A DNA stretch of 64,000 nucleotides from Usnea hakonensis. Lineage: Eukaryota; Ascomycota; Lecanoromycetes; Lecanorales; Parmeliaceae. The notes under the pieces are model-generated. The model was given only the letters and a program-made list of their open reading frames with translations. It made no database searches and was not told where the DNA came from. The stretch covers positions 141-64,140 of the forward strand of contig BLJB01000029.1 of assembly GCA_013423325.1 (NCBI GenBank). The letters are read 5' to 3'. The translations under genes were made by a program, and so were the position numbers. The stretch's first letter is position 1, and every line of letters starts with the position of its first letter. This document shows positions 1-10,405 of this stretch, one piece after another.

Positions 1-911
1 TTCGGTCAAGGTATCATTTGACGCTAGGCCAAGGTATCATATGAGAAGTACGGCCACCATTCTAATATATACTGTGATACCCTGTCAAGGTATCAAAAGG
101 AATAAGAGTTAGGGTATAGGGCGATAGCGCGCCTGATGGTAAGTTCTGCTGGAGTGAACGTAGGAGGGTCAATTCCGCTAAGCTCGGGGCGTCCACACAG
201 TTTGATTGCTTTACAAGAAATTTTTGAAACAATCAACACTTTTTAAGCTTCTAAGTATCCATCAGTACAAGTCAATAAAAAGGTCGTGGCGGCGGTGGCC
301 AGGATCTTCTTCAAAGTGACATGGTACTCCTATAATTGAAAGTGTCATCTCTCTTACCGAAGTAGTAACAATGTTTTTAGAGCCAGACTTTGTGGCCCTT
401 CTTTTCCTGTGTATTTTTGTGAAACATACAATCTGTAGAGCCCACACAGCGCACTGTTACCTCTAGAGAAGGGAAAAGTACAGACAGTCCGCCGCTGAAG
501 TCCCTTGAACAGTTTTAGAGAAGGGGCGAACCCCCGATGGATTGATCTGCGCGTCGCAGATGCCAGCAGAGGAATCTCCTGGGAGAATGTGGAAACTTTA
601 GCCTTCTCATATTGTCATACTTCGAGCGCTCTGACTACGTGTGTTCGTGCATTTTTGCCCATGACTGGGGTCAGTGAATGGAAATGAGGCATGAAAGATC
701 CATCAAGACTCTTCAATAGTTGAGATATTAGGGCGATCCTGCCACTCGGTAATCTTCAAATTTATAGCATTGCAAGTGAGAACTCCATAACCGCTCTAAG
801 CCATTGACTCCTACCCCGTCTCGAAATTGAACTAGTGCTTCAAACTCTGACTCGAATACGTTCCTGCACCTGAAGGATTGCCTAGTCACTTCAAGTATTG
901 GTTCCATCTCC
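1..911. other. Intergenic region with short CAAGGTATCA repeats
   Basis: I see no gene that I can support here. The first 110 bases hold three copies of the word CAAGGTATCA (around 8, 30 and 88) and one near-inverse (TGATACCCTG around 75). This could be the edge of a repeat that starts outside the window. The open frames of about 60 codons in this stretch show no recognisable protein features. Confidence 0.4.
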
Positions 912-1667
912 TTACAGGGAATTCACATATTCCTGGGCAGCGCACCCACACAAGATGTCGCCGTCCTTGGTAGTGATGCAATATGGAGGACAAACGCTTT
1001 CCGATTCCCTTCGCTTAAGTCCTCCACCCACAATCCCCCCACAGCAGTTAACGACGTCGCCGTCTATCACCTGACAAAGGTCGCAGATTGGACGAATGAT
1101 CTCGTTCTCGGCCTTCTTTGTAGAAACCTGGGAGCCCTGGTATCAATGAGTTTCCGCGCACACTAAGATGTCACAATCCGCAGCTGTACATACAGGTATA
1201 GATCCAGGGCCACATTCGATCCCGGGCGGGCACTCAGACTGACGGCTGGCCACAGCAGCATTTGGACTTCGCTTAGGAGTGGCGGTTTGGCAGGCAGGAG
1301 CATCGGCACACCCGTCAAGGGAACAGAATGACCCCTCGCAAACGGGTTGGACGCAAACAAGTCCCCGGGGACAATCGGTTTGACGGTTGATGAGATCTGC
1401 TTCCAGGTTGCGTTTGGAGGTGATGGTGGGCTCGCAAACCTCGATGCATTCTACACCGTGACCTGGGACACATCCATTATTTCCACAACTGCCGCTAACT
1501 GGTTCCGTACTCCCCACGTTGTTGGTCGGGGAGAGCGGAGTTGATACTACCCCTGGATTAATCTCTTAGCATTCTTGACTTGACTTCCTTCGATTTGTGA
1601 AAGTTTAAGGCTACTGACTGGAAACAGCTGCGAGCATCAATACCCATGTTGAAGTGTTCACAAACAT
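912..1667 (-). CDS. Cysteine-rich secreted precursor with Kex2-type sites; in-frame TGA (possible pseudogene)
   Basis: I do not recognise the family. Exon 1 (1619-1667) starts with ATG and encodes a signal-peptide-like start (MFVNTSTWVLMLAAVS). A 66-bp intron (1553-1618) with donor GTCAGT and acceptor CCAG joins it in frame to exon 2 (1552-912). The mature part carries more than 20 cysteines and dibasic sites (SKR, PKR, LKRR). The segments after the first two KR sites are repeats of each other: both continue to RQ(T/S)(D/E)CPxG(L/I)xC. This layout resembles a Kex2-processed precursor that releases several small peptides. A single TGA (1143-1145) interrupts the frame; another 76 cysteine-rich codons follow in the same frame, to TAA at 912. 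Either it is a nonsense change (CGA to TGA is one transition) or a 48-bp in-frame intron beginning GTGTGC removes it. An effector-like role is inference only. Confidence 0.6.
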
Positions 1668-3378
1668 GATGGATAAGATGTACTCAAATTTCGATTTCTT
1701 GGTAGACAGTGGTGTTGAGGTCTAGAAGGTTGGTCACGATCGGTGTCCTGTTTGGATGTTTTTGCTCCGTCAACCTGGGACACATTTCTTGAATTTATAG
1801 ATTTTCGCGTCGCTGAATTTCAACTGCGCGACTTTTCGGCTGCGTAAGTCGCGTTGCAACGGTCTCACAAGAATAAGTCTTATTGTATCTAAGATGACTG
1901 TTACGGATGGTTCGACCATTGCAGAGAACCATCAATCTAGCATTTCCGTTCGGCCGTCTGACGCTTTGGTGGAATAAGATCTTCATCTTCTACTACAAAC
2001 AAACCTCGGCTAAGCCTCAAAGCTAGACCAGCCAGAAGGTGCCCAGACTGGAGAGTGAGGTCAGAAGTGTATTTCAGCTCCGCGAAATCACTAACTACGA
2101 GAGACTTGGCGTACTAACCACCTAAAGAAGAGAATCCGTATTCACACAGACTCTTGTCACAATCAATACGATGATCGTCTGCCAAGCCAGTATCGATCTT
2201 GAATATCCCAATCTCTTCTATGGGTCGTAGCAAATAGCAACTTTGATTGACATTTTCAAGTCAGTCCATCTGGCAGAATCCAGATTCTTGGCTCAAAAAT
2301 TTGATTCGTGGCCTGTACCGAGAGAAACCTCGGTTTTTTCGTATTCCATGTCTGACACGATACAATGGCGCTGAAAGCGTTGATATCGTATACTCGATCT
2401 TTACACGCACGTCAGAACGGATGAAGCCAAAATCAAGAGCCTTTGTGTAAAGTAGGGACCGACGCTGGCCTTTGTTGGTCGCGATGACTGTATTGCAAAA
2501 AAAGCATCGTACAAAGAAGGTTGACAGGTGTAAGCCCTGGCTAACTGCACCAAGTAAATTGCGCAAGATGCGATCCACGGAAAGCAATATCGGTAGCATC
2601 AGCGTCAGCCTTGTGGCTGGGCGATGATTGGAATGCCTGATATGCTTCATCTTCCTGAGTCCAAAATGGTGTCCACATCCTGTCAAGGTAAGATTTGATA
2701 ATGCCAACACCATTATCATATCTTTCTTTCACGGTCGAGTTGCTCTGGACCCTCTCACTTACAGCGTGACGGCCGTATGCGGCACGTTTAAATGAGCCGT
2801 AGATTGTACTTACCGAGGTCATTCCCCCTACTTCACAGGCAACAACGACCCAGAACTTGCGCCAATAGTATAAAATTTTAATGGCAAGTCTTGTGAGCAC
2901 ACCGCTGTTGCCTCTCGTTGAATACGAGGGCGTTGTTCTATTTATGGTCGTCTCTAGTGGACCTCCGAAGATAATGGGTCGAGATCGTAGTACTCCGCGG
3001 GTTCTAGTACATTTGCGACTATTCTTTATGGTAATTGTACTTCTTTGCGAGCTGGGTCTTTGCAATATGTGTCATGGTCTGAAATTCTATGAGGGATCTT
3101 TTGCACGAGTAGCACGGCCATGGACAGCGTAGATGCTTTAGTGATTTTGGTGAGATATGGGTTTGGAGGCGACTGATATCCTGAAAAATTTGTTATCCAG
3201 CGCTAAGATTTTGTTGGTAAGATTCGGAAAATCCCGAAGCCTGGAAACTGCTAGCTTAGATCATTTGTCTTGCGAAAGCGATGTAGTGATGACTGCGTTG
3301 GTCGGTAAGCACGCAAGCGAGTTTTTAAGGCATGATGACCGTGTATTGTTCTAGTGTGCCGAGCGTTTTTCAAGAACT
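1668..3378. other. Gene-poor region
   Basis: Two overlapping minus-strand open frames (2541-3065, 174 codons; 2261-2719, 152 codons) are the longest here. Neither shows a domain, signal peptide or splice-linked partner that I can recognise, so I do not call them genes. Nothing else is visible. Confidence 0.4.
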
Positions 3379-3732
3379 CTAGAATGGTACGGATTTCCGT
3401 AGATGACCTTGATTGGGTAATTCAAGCGGTGAAGCAGACCACGTCAAGAGTCTGACGACTGGTTCAACTTGAACATACGTCTGGTGCAAGTTATTGATAT
3501 CGAACAGACAGAATAGAGACGCGACGTTCGGGGGCATGAAAGCCTGCCGTCTGTGCATGTTGAAACGCTTTTCAAAACATCCACCAACGAAAATGGCTTT
3601 GTGATCAAGTTTGGTTAGTGCGGCATTCAAAAGGAAGAGGGGCAGTAGAGATGTGATTGTGAATTGTTTCAGTGTATATTTCCATTCCAGGTATTCTTTC
3701 TGAGAACTTTTTGCGGCGAGCTTTTTAGCCAT
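3379..3732 (-). CDS. Unrecognised 117-aa open frame
   Basis: This ATG-initiated frame encodes a lysine-rich start (MAKKLAAKSSQKEYLEW) followed by a mixed hydrophobic stretch (SLLPLFLLNAALTKLD). Its composition looks protein-like, but I recognise no family. It lies 100 bp from the 3' end of the neighbouring MFS transporter gene on the same strand. It could be a remnant or one exon of a longer gene; I found no convincing partner exon. Confidence 0.25.
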   Translation of the reverse strand: MAKKLAAKSSQKEYLEWKYTLKQFTITSLLPLFLLNAALTKLDHKAIFVGGCFEKRFNMHRRQAFMPPNVASLFCLFDINNLHQTYVQVEPVVRLLTWSASPLELPNQGHLRKSVPF

Positions 3733-3832
3733 CAGTACGTGACCACGCGGGTGTGAGCCTTATGGACAAAATCGCATGAAACCCGGATCGCCCTCCTTTA
3801 GCCCGAGACCTTGGACGAATCCTGATGGCTAT

Positions 3833-5575
3833 TCAAAAGTCTTTTCGTGCATGCTTACTAGATCTTCTGATTCTATCCCCAAAGAAGTAAAACAAGAAAG
3901 GTACAGGCACGAAGCCACAGCCAATAAAACCCAGCATACTACTCGCCCATGCATGTCCCATTCGATCGTACATTGGCCCTGCAAGTAGCACAAAGACGGC
4001 ACCACACAAGCAGCGAAGGAAACTGTTCCCTGCTAGGACCGAGGCTGCATGGTCTGGATACACGTCTGGAAGATAGTTCAAGATTGATATCTGCGCTGAT
4101 TTTCAGTACTCGACAAGTTGAGAAAGTAGGAAGGCCTATACAAAAAGCGAGAAACCTCCAATGCTAAACAAAGCACTACCCAGGATTGGTACGATCCAAT
4201 GAATACGAGGACTTGCTCCCCATCCGAATGCGAATAGACTTATCGGAATTAACCAACAGCCCGCCATGAGCGGAAGGAACCGCTTCTCTGGCTTGCGCCT
4301 ACAGTCGCTGTCGTAATTCTTTGATTCTGTCAAGCGAAACCAAATGGCGAACATACAAGTTGCAAATATAGCGCCGCAGAGGAGACCGAGGAAAGCCAGT
4401 CCTACTTCGCCTTGATTGAAGCCGTAGACACCTTTGAAGACGATGGGGAAAGACTCCAGCCATGCAAAGAGCAGCATGCAGATCAAAGCCGTATACGCGT
4501 TGAGTAGGAGACAGATCGGCTCCTGGAAGCAAAGAATCCATGGTCTGACAATCGTTTCGTGTATGATACCTCCCCCAGTGACATTTAGGGGTCTGAGCTC
4601 AGCTTCAGACCGGAGGAATTGATTTCCAGTCATCTGTCGCAATTCTTTGGCTCTTCTGTACAAAATGTTGGATGCACTTGTCTCTGGGAGGAAACAGAAA
4701 ATCAGGAGCAGCATCGGCCCATTGACGAACACCAGCTCCCAAATCGTCCATCTCCAACCCAGAGCTTGGACTGCGAATCCACCCACCAATGGGCCTAGAG
4801 TCGGGCCAATCCATGTGCTTAGCTCCCAAAGGCCGAGACCATACGATCTTTTCAACGGAAGATACATGTCGTTGACAGTAGCACCACCTAGAGCCATCGC
4901 AGGAGACCCAAAGAAGCTGGCGAGGAAGCGAAAGATCAACACCGTCTCGATGTTTGAAGCCAAAGCTATGGGGATCTGCAGAAGGAGGAAGATAGCAAGA
5001 GTTGCAATGTACACTGAATTTCTACCGACTTTTGGAGCTTCGGATAGAGGCGACCAGAGCATAGGACCTGTTGCGTAGCCTATGATTGAGAGCGAAGTTC
5101 CGAGGGTCGCAACGACTTGGCTGGTATGAAGGTCCTTCATTACTCCAGGAATGCCAGGAGAATAGATTGAGGACCCGAGGTAGAGAAAACTGTTCAGAAC
5201 AAATATCTGAGCACATATGAAGCCCTTCATGCGTGGTGAGAAGTTGAGCGGGTTCTAGGTTATTTGATCAGTAACTAATTCTTGCGAACCAGAATCCAAG
5301 GATACCTCTGGATCACCCTGTCCATACCAGCCTACCACATCCTGTACTACCCCGCCCTCAAGTCCGCCAACGTTGTCTTCTGATGGCTGCTGTTTCAGCC
5401 CTTTCTCTACTCCACCACAAGTGGAAAGTGCTTTCGTTCGATTACTTGCATTGTAAGCAATGGCTTGGTCTGAACGCGGCCACCAGGGCGAGTCTGGTGC
5501 AGGGAGTACAGGACCTGGCTTGATCACTACTCGTATCAGATTATCAAGCCCAGTATTATGGATTATGCCTTTCAT
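3833..5575 (-). CDS. MFS multidrug transporter, DHA1 family
   Basis: This is a proton-coupled 12-TM drug/polyamine antiporter of the plasma membrane (DHA1, the family of yeast FLR1 and TPO1), about 546 aa. There are three exons: 5575-5306, 5254-4142 and 4090-3833. The first junction restores the family signature at the start of TM1 (GWYGQGDPE joined to NPLNFSPRMKG). The second joins IGGFSLF to ISILNYLPDVYPDHAASVLA, the typical motif before TM11. Other family marks are the SPLSEAPKVGRN loop after TM2 and the GPTLGPLVGG stretch of TM5. The three exons sum to an exact multiple of three. Substrate cannot be read from the sequence. No regulator or biosynthetic gene lies next to it, so a cluster-specific export role is not supported. 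Confidence 0.9.
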
Positions 5576-6806
5576 GGTGCGTCAATTGATCAAGAGTAAA
5601 CTGCGAGTCCGGATGTCGTATTAGTAGATTTGAGATCAGCGGAAGCGGGGAGTCATATGAAAAGCGCCACTGATGTCTGGTAATACCCGCGTGTGGATGA
5701 TTAAGCCCCACGAAAACGGATATTCAAATCCAAAAAACAGCCATATCGATCCTTTGCTAGGATGTTATGCGGCCAGGCGCCGCATGGGCCATCACGCTGC
5801 AGCACAAAGCCAGCCACGTGACATAATTGCATCGGTCTTTTGGCTCGCGGTTACTGCTGCGCGAATACCGAAATCCAATTTGGGAGCTGTTTACAGCCGG
5901 TCTCCACAGATGACGTTACGCGAGGCAGACCCGAATCAGGAAGAGTTTCCATGAAGGAACTAAATCAGGTACTTACCCCAGATTTTCGGCAATAGGCATG
6001 AACCAGCAGAACGGGGGGGGCCGTACAAGCGCGCCAGCATCCGTTCCCGTATGGTGTGCGGCAATTCCATGGATCTGCAATCGAATCATGTGAGGGTTTA
6101 ATCAAAGTCCAGCAATCGGCGGTTAGCACCTTGAAAGAGATGCGACAATGTGAGCAGCCGGCGCTTTGCCAAGAACCCAGCATCGAAAGCTGTGAAACTG
6201 AGATTCTCCAATAGAAGTGCGTACCGAAATTACAAACATCTTCATATCCAAAATCCACGTACGAAAGTTTCTTAACGGTGGGATGTCACATTGCAAAAAC
6301 ACATTGCTATGCAAAAAAATTCCTTATGGCGCTGAGACGTAGTTGCAATTAAATAGCCAATGGGCCGTCAATCAATTGTCACCAGCGACAGTGGAAATGA
6401 GACTTCCGTGGCCGAGCAAGGGTTTAACCATCTAATGCTTGATTGACACCTTGCCCACCATACCATATCGTACCCAATGTGCTAGCTTTTAGAAATGACG
6501 GATTTCCTTTTTACCCGATCTTATCAAGGAACACCCCACGGGTAGGATACAAAATGGAATGCTGAGATAGGTTTTCGAGATGTTATCCGTATAGCAATTT
6601 TGTGCGGAGATTTTAGAAGACCAAAAAGTCCGAAGAGGACAAGAGATAAACATACAATCCACTAGAGGAGCTCAAGGTAAGATACTAGAGTAACGCTAGC
6701 GTGTTTTTTATCATTCACTTTACTTCAACACAACGCGCTTTTAAATTGCGGCGACTTTCCACTTCAACTCACCAACAAACCGATCGCACCTTGCATTCCA
6801 CAGAAG
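5576..6806. other. Intergenic region
   Basis: This stretch holds the presumed promoter of the DHA1 transporter (its ATG is at 5575) and that of the gene at 6807. A CACGTG palindrome lies at 5816-5821. A 93-codon open frame at 5673-5954 and short minus-strand frames at 5965-6314 show no recognisable features. Confidence 0.4.
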
Positions 6807-7509
6807 ATGGCCACGAAGAAGAGAAACCGATTTAGCAGCGCAAAAAAGGCAAGGAAAGACGAAGAACGCCGACAGCGCCTCCAAGGTGGTACGTACCCCT
6901 TCGTCAACTTCTTCACAGCTCTTGAAATTGTAGATTCTCTTTTCCCGCTCTATGTAGCTAGACCATTTCATTTGTCTACACAAGCTTACAATCGTCGCAG
7001 TCATCCACCTTACTGCATCCGCCCTCGCTCTGTCGAACCGAATCCGGAAGCAATCACGTCGGTGGCTACGCCACCAGCTGAAGAGACCCGGCCGCAGTGG
7101 CATCCCCTTTAAGGTGGAACAGGAAATATATTCTTCCCTTAGGACTTCGAAAACGGATAGGTTGAGCGCGGAAGGTCGGCTAGCTCTAGCGCGCTTGGAG
7201 ACGGAGAGGGCAGGGGCAAGAGAAGCGGCGGGAGTGGAGGGACTGGGATGGGTTGATGACTGGTTCGATGAAGGAGAGGAAGATATTGGTCTTGAGTTGG
7301 ACGCAGGAGGCGATGAGGTTGGAAAGAACACCGGGGAAGCCGAGGATAGCGCGTATGAGCAAGATGGACGTGGTCGTGTGTTTCTGTCGCCTGTGCCAGG
7401 AGCTGGAGCGGAGAGTGGGGAGATGTCATGTGGCGAGCAAGAGACAGGAGAGGGGGAGAGCATTGAGCTGCCACTGCGCGGCTTTGTCTCTGGCGCAGGG
7501 ACATGGTAG
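6807..7509 (+). CDS. Hypothetical protein, basic N-terminus and acidic C-terminus
   Basis: There are two exons (6807-6888 and 7001-7509), 196 aa. The start is ATGGCC. The donor GTACGT and acceptor GTCGCAG are strong, and the join is in frame. The N-terminus is highly basic (MATKKRNRFSSAKKARKDEE), as in many nuclear proteins. A further basic stretch follows the intron (NRIRKQSRRWLRHQLKRP). The C-terminal half is acidic and glycine/glutamate rich. I do not recognise a family. An overlapping frame (7253-7540) encodes several cysteines but has no independent support. The residue composition is biased, so the reading frame of the 3' half is less certain. Confidence 0.45.
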
Positions 7510-9498
7510 TGTGGATGCTATTGTACTGTTGCAAACTTGATATGAATCTCAAATTTCGAATGTCCAGCAACTCTCAGGGTTCGAAAGTATACCGGCCTTC
7601 ATCTGAAATTGATGGACCCCTTTGCAATTGAAAACAATGCAGCAGATAACCACCAATGTAATTGTTTGATTGCATCCTTAAGATTTTCCATATCCATTTC
7701 TCAGCACGACGTCATTTACTATTGTAATCTAAATTCATAGCATGCATCGACACCGTTTCCGAATGCTAGGGTTTGAATGAATTCGTTGCTAATGACTGAG
7801 ATGGCCACAATTGGACCAGATCGTTGGTTTTGAGGTTTTCCAGCGCCTGAAAATACTGAAACCAAATTTTTAAAGTTGCTATATATACATTCAGAATAGG
7901 GAAATATGAAAAGTTGACCGTAGTCTCCTAGGTCGACTGGCCCAAGTGGGTTTACGGTCTCTGGTTTGATAAAGAGCTCAGCTTTTTTGTTCCATTTTCT
8001 GAGGCCAGAGGTTCGATCCCTCCGTTTGCCTCACATTTTTGATTTTAATTTTTTTTTTACAATTCGCAACCAAGGCAAAGCAATATTTCTCAACTTCCTC
8101 ATATCAATACAACAGTATCATGACCCCCAAGCACACCCTCTAAGCAGTTGCCTTCTCATCACTGGTATTACACAAAGTTTGATCAACGAGATGACATCAA
8201 AACAACAACTTCTCAACACTCAAAGCGCTATCACTCAATCAATCGGCACCAATGCTCGACAGTCACCCATATCTACAGCGGAGACCTCTCAGCATTTCTT
8301 CCCTATATCACTAACGAAGAAGGGAGCCTCGATAAGAGATTGAACCCAAACATCAGGTCAACACCACGGCCGTGCTGATGCTGAGTCGAGACTAGCGCGG
8401 CTTGGCTCTTACAGAAGTCTTGCTCGCAACGCAACAATACTCTATCTATTTTCAATTCAACTACATTCTTAATGAAAGCCAGACATCAGACCAGAGCCGC
8501 GTAGATAGTACCTACATAGCCTGTATTATTGGTGTCCTGGAAGCATGCTCGTTCACAACACATCATTATTCACAGCTCCCCAGGCCACTGGCAGTCATCA
8601 ATTAAATTCCCGCCAGATCTGTCTATATTTCTTTGATTGCTACGAAATACTCCAGGGATAGCGTCGGAGCTTTTGATGATCTGTGAGTGCTGATTTAGTA
8701 GCGTGCATTGTAGCGGAGCAGAGGATTAGAAAGTGGTGATGCACAATGCTAATGACACGCTTGTCTCCCCTTTTTAGGATTCTCCGATGAAGTGTAATCT
8801 AGATGATTGGAATAGTAAAGGTCTATAGAAGAGTGCGACCACGTCATGGCGTCAAAATCTATATTCTAGTGACATGAAGTCCCTTTGTATGCTGATTCGT
8901 GAAATCAGAAATCCGCTCTTCCGCAATCCGACTGCCATGATAAGTTTGAACATCAACCGCCTTTTCTCAATTATATCAAGCGAATTTTCGGTTAGAGAGT
9001 TCTAGGATACATTTTGACTTGAGTCCTCTTCTCATTTCGTTTTTCTTCTGCCCGTCTTTGTATGATGGGGTACTGCCATGGGGATGATGTCTGACACAGC
9101 ATAGACCTTCCAGTAATTGTACCACAAAATTACCAGGTGATCCGGCAGCTACCATTGAGGTACGATTACCATTCTTTCGTAGTTCATCGCAAAGTGTTGA
9201 AAAATGTAAAGATGACCCGATTGTCGAATTTTGAGGAAAGAGGTAGCCTCTGCCAAGTACCTATGTGTTGTTCATCTACCGCAAATTTACTGATACGAGG
9301 CTCACTAGAATGATCACAAAGTATTTTTGCTTTGCAACGCAAACACCAGCATCGTCCCATAAACCTCTTCTCCTGGGTATTTAGTTCTAGTTACTTTATC
9401 CTTCTAAGTTATCAAGACCTAATTCAAGATTCTCGCTGTAACTAGTCCCACTGGGTCTGAGCTCAGTCTTTCATGAAGTTCGCTTTTATATCAAAGCT
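7510..9498. other. Intergenic region containing a tRNA-like repeat and a MITE target site
   Basis: Apart from the tRNA-like element at 7931-8032 and its T-rich tail (8036-8060), I see no gene. Short open frames (7966-8343, 8402-8605) have no protein features. The last eight bases (9491-9498, TCAAAGCT) are the left target-site duplication of the MITE. Confidence 0.5.
7931..8032 (+). repeat. tRNA-like element (copy 1), possible tRNA-derived SINE
   Basis: It has an A box (TGGCCCAAGTGG, 7938-7949) and a perfect B box (GGTTCGATCCC, 8010-8020) in tRNA order. Their spacing of about 60 bases suits a class II tRNA (Leu/Ser) or an intron. Seven bases before the A box (GGTCGAC) pair imperfectly with bases 8024-8030 (GTTTGCC), like a decayed acceptor stem. 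T runs downstream (8036-8060) could stop RNA polymerase III. A diverged second copy lies at 49215-49313 on the other strand; both share TCCTAGGTCGACTGGCCC, which starts upstream of the acceptor position. I could not assign an anticodon with confidence. Confidence 0.55.
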
Positions 9499-10007
9499 CA
9501 AGGCTGCCGACGGTTGAACCGTTGGTTCAAAAAGCCTGAACTGGTTCAAATGAGGCTATATAAACAGTTCGTAGTTGGTTGAAAAGTATAAACCGTTGAA
9601 CCAGTAGTTGAACGGTTCAACTATTAGTTCAGGCCAAAAAATCCATTGCTTCTACACCTCCCTCCTCCATATTACCAACGATATCGTGTAGATCTTGCTT
9701 GGTTGATATACCCAGTCGAAATCCATGCTTGCAGGCCTCCCAAATCCGGTTATTATTAATCCGAACTGTCGGAGTGTGTCCCAAGATATCTACTTTACCA
9801 TATCAAGTAAGATCTATGCCAAGCCGGGTCGAATTATCATTGATCCGAACCAACAGTTGAACCAGTACTTAGTTCACCACTATGAACCAGTCAACCAACT
9901 ACTTATATATGGTACTTATATATAGTAGGAACCACCTTACTGACTAGCAAATTGAATTGGTTCAACTATTAGTTAGCTGGTTCGTGGTTCAACCGTCGGG
10001 AGCCTTG
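9499..10007. mobile_element. hAT-type MITE, 509 bp
   Basis: Terminal inverted repeats of 22 bp match at 21 positions (left begins CAAGGCTGCCGACGG; right ends CGTCGGGAGCCTTG). They are flanked by an 8-bp target-site duplication matching at 7 of 8 positions (TCAAAGCT at 9491-9498, TCAAAGCC at 10008-10015). An 8-bp duplication is typical of the hAT superfamily. The interior is filled with the word GGTTCAA/TTGAACC in both orientations, especially near both ends, as expected for transposase-binding subterminal repeats. No transposase is encoded, so it must be mobilised in trans. It sits about 400 bp upstream of the NLR-type hydrolase start. Confidence 0.88.
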
Positions 10008-10405
10008 TCAAAGCCCGAGGGCAGCCGAAACCGACGAATTTGCTGGAAGACCGCGAAGAGGTTCAATTCGAACCTGGCTGTCTGGCGCACCCAAGAATAT
10101 CCCGTGGTGTGTCACCGCAGGATTGACTCCTGTCTCGAACGCCCGCTGCGCCTCGATGCCTGGCAGCCGAGCTTGCGTACTCAGCGCAGTGGGATGGTGG
10201 ACTGCTACTGTGAAATTATTATTGGGTGATCTAGCGCTTATAAGCTTTCCGAGGTGCTTCCCCCAGTGCGCTAATTGATAAGGTGTGGTGGGGCTATCGA
10301 TGCCATCAGCACCGCGCAATTGACTGAGCAACTACTCTCTGGTTGCTACTACGCAGTGCCATAAAGCAAAGAGAGTTTATATATACTATTACTGGAGACC
10401 TAATC

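Noticed and set aside
2261..3065. Two overlapping minus-strand frames of 152 and 174 codons
   Set aside because: They show no domain, signal peptide or consistent splice links; they could be chance frames.
9725..9925. 66-codon open frame inside the MITE
   Set aside because: It is made of the element's repeated GGTTCAA-type sequence and has no transposase features.
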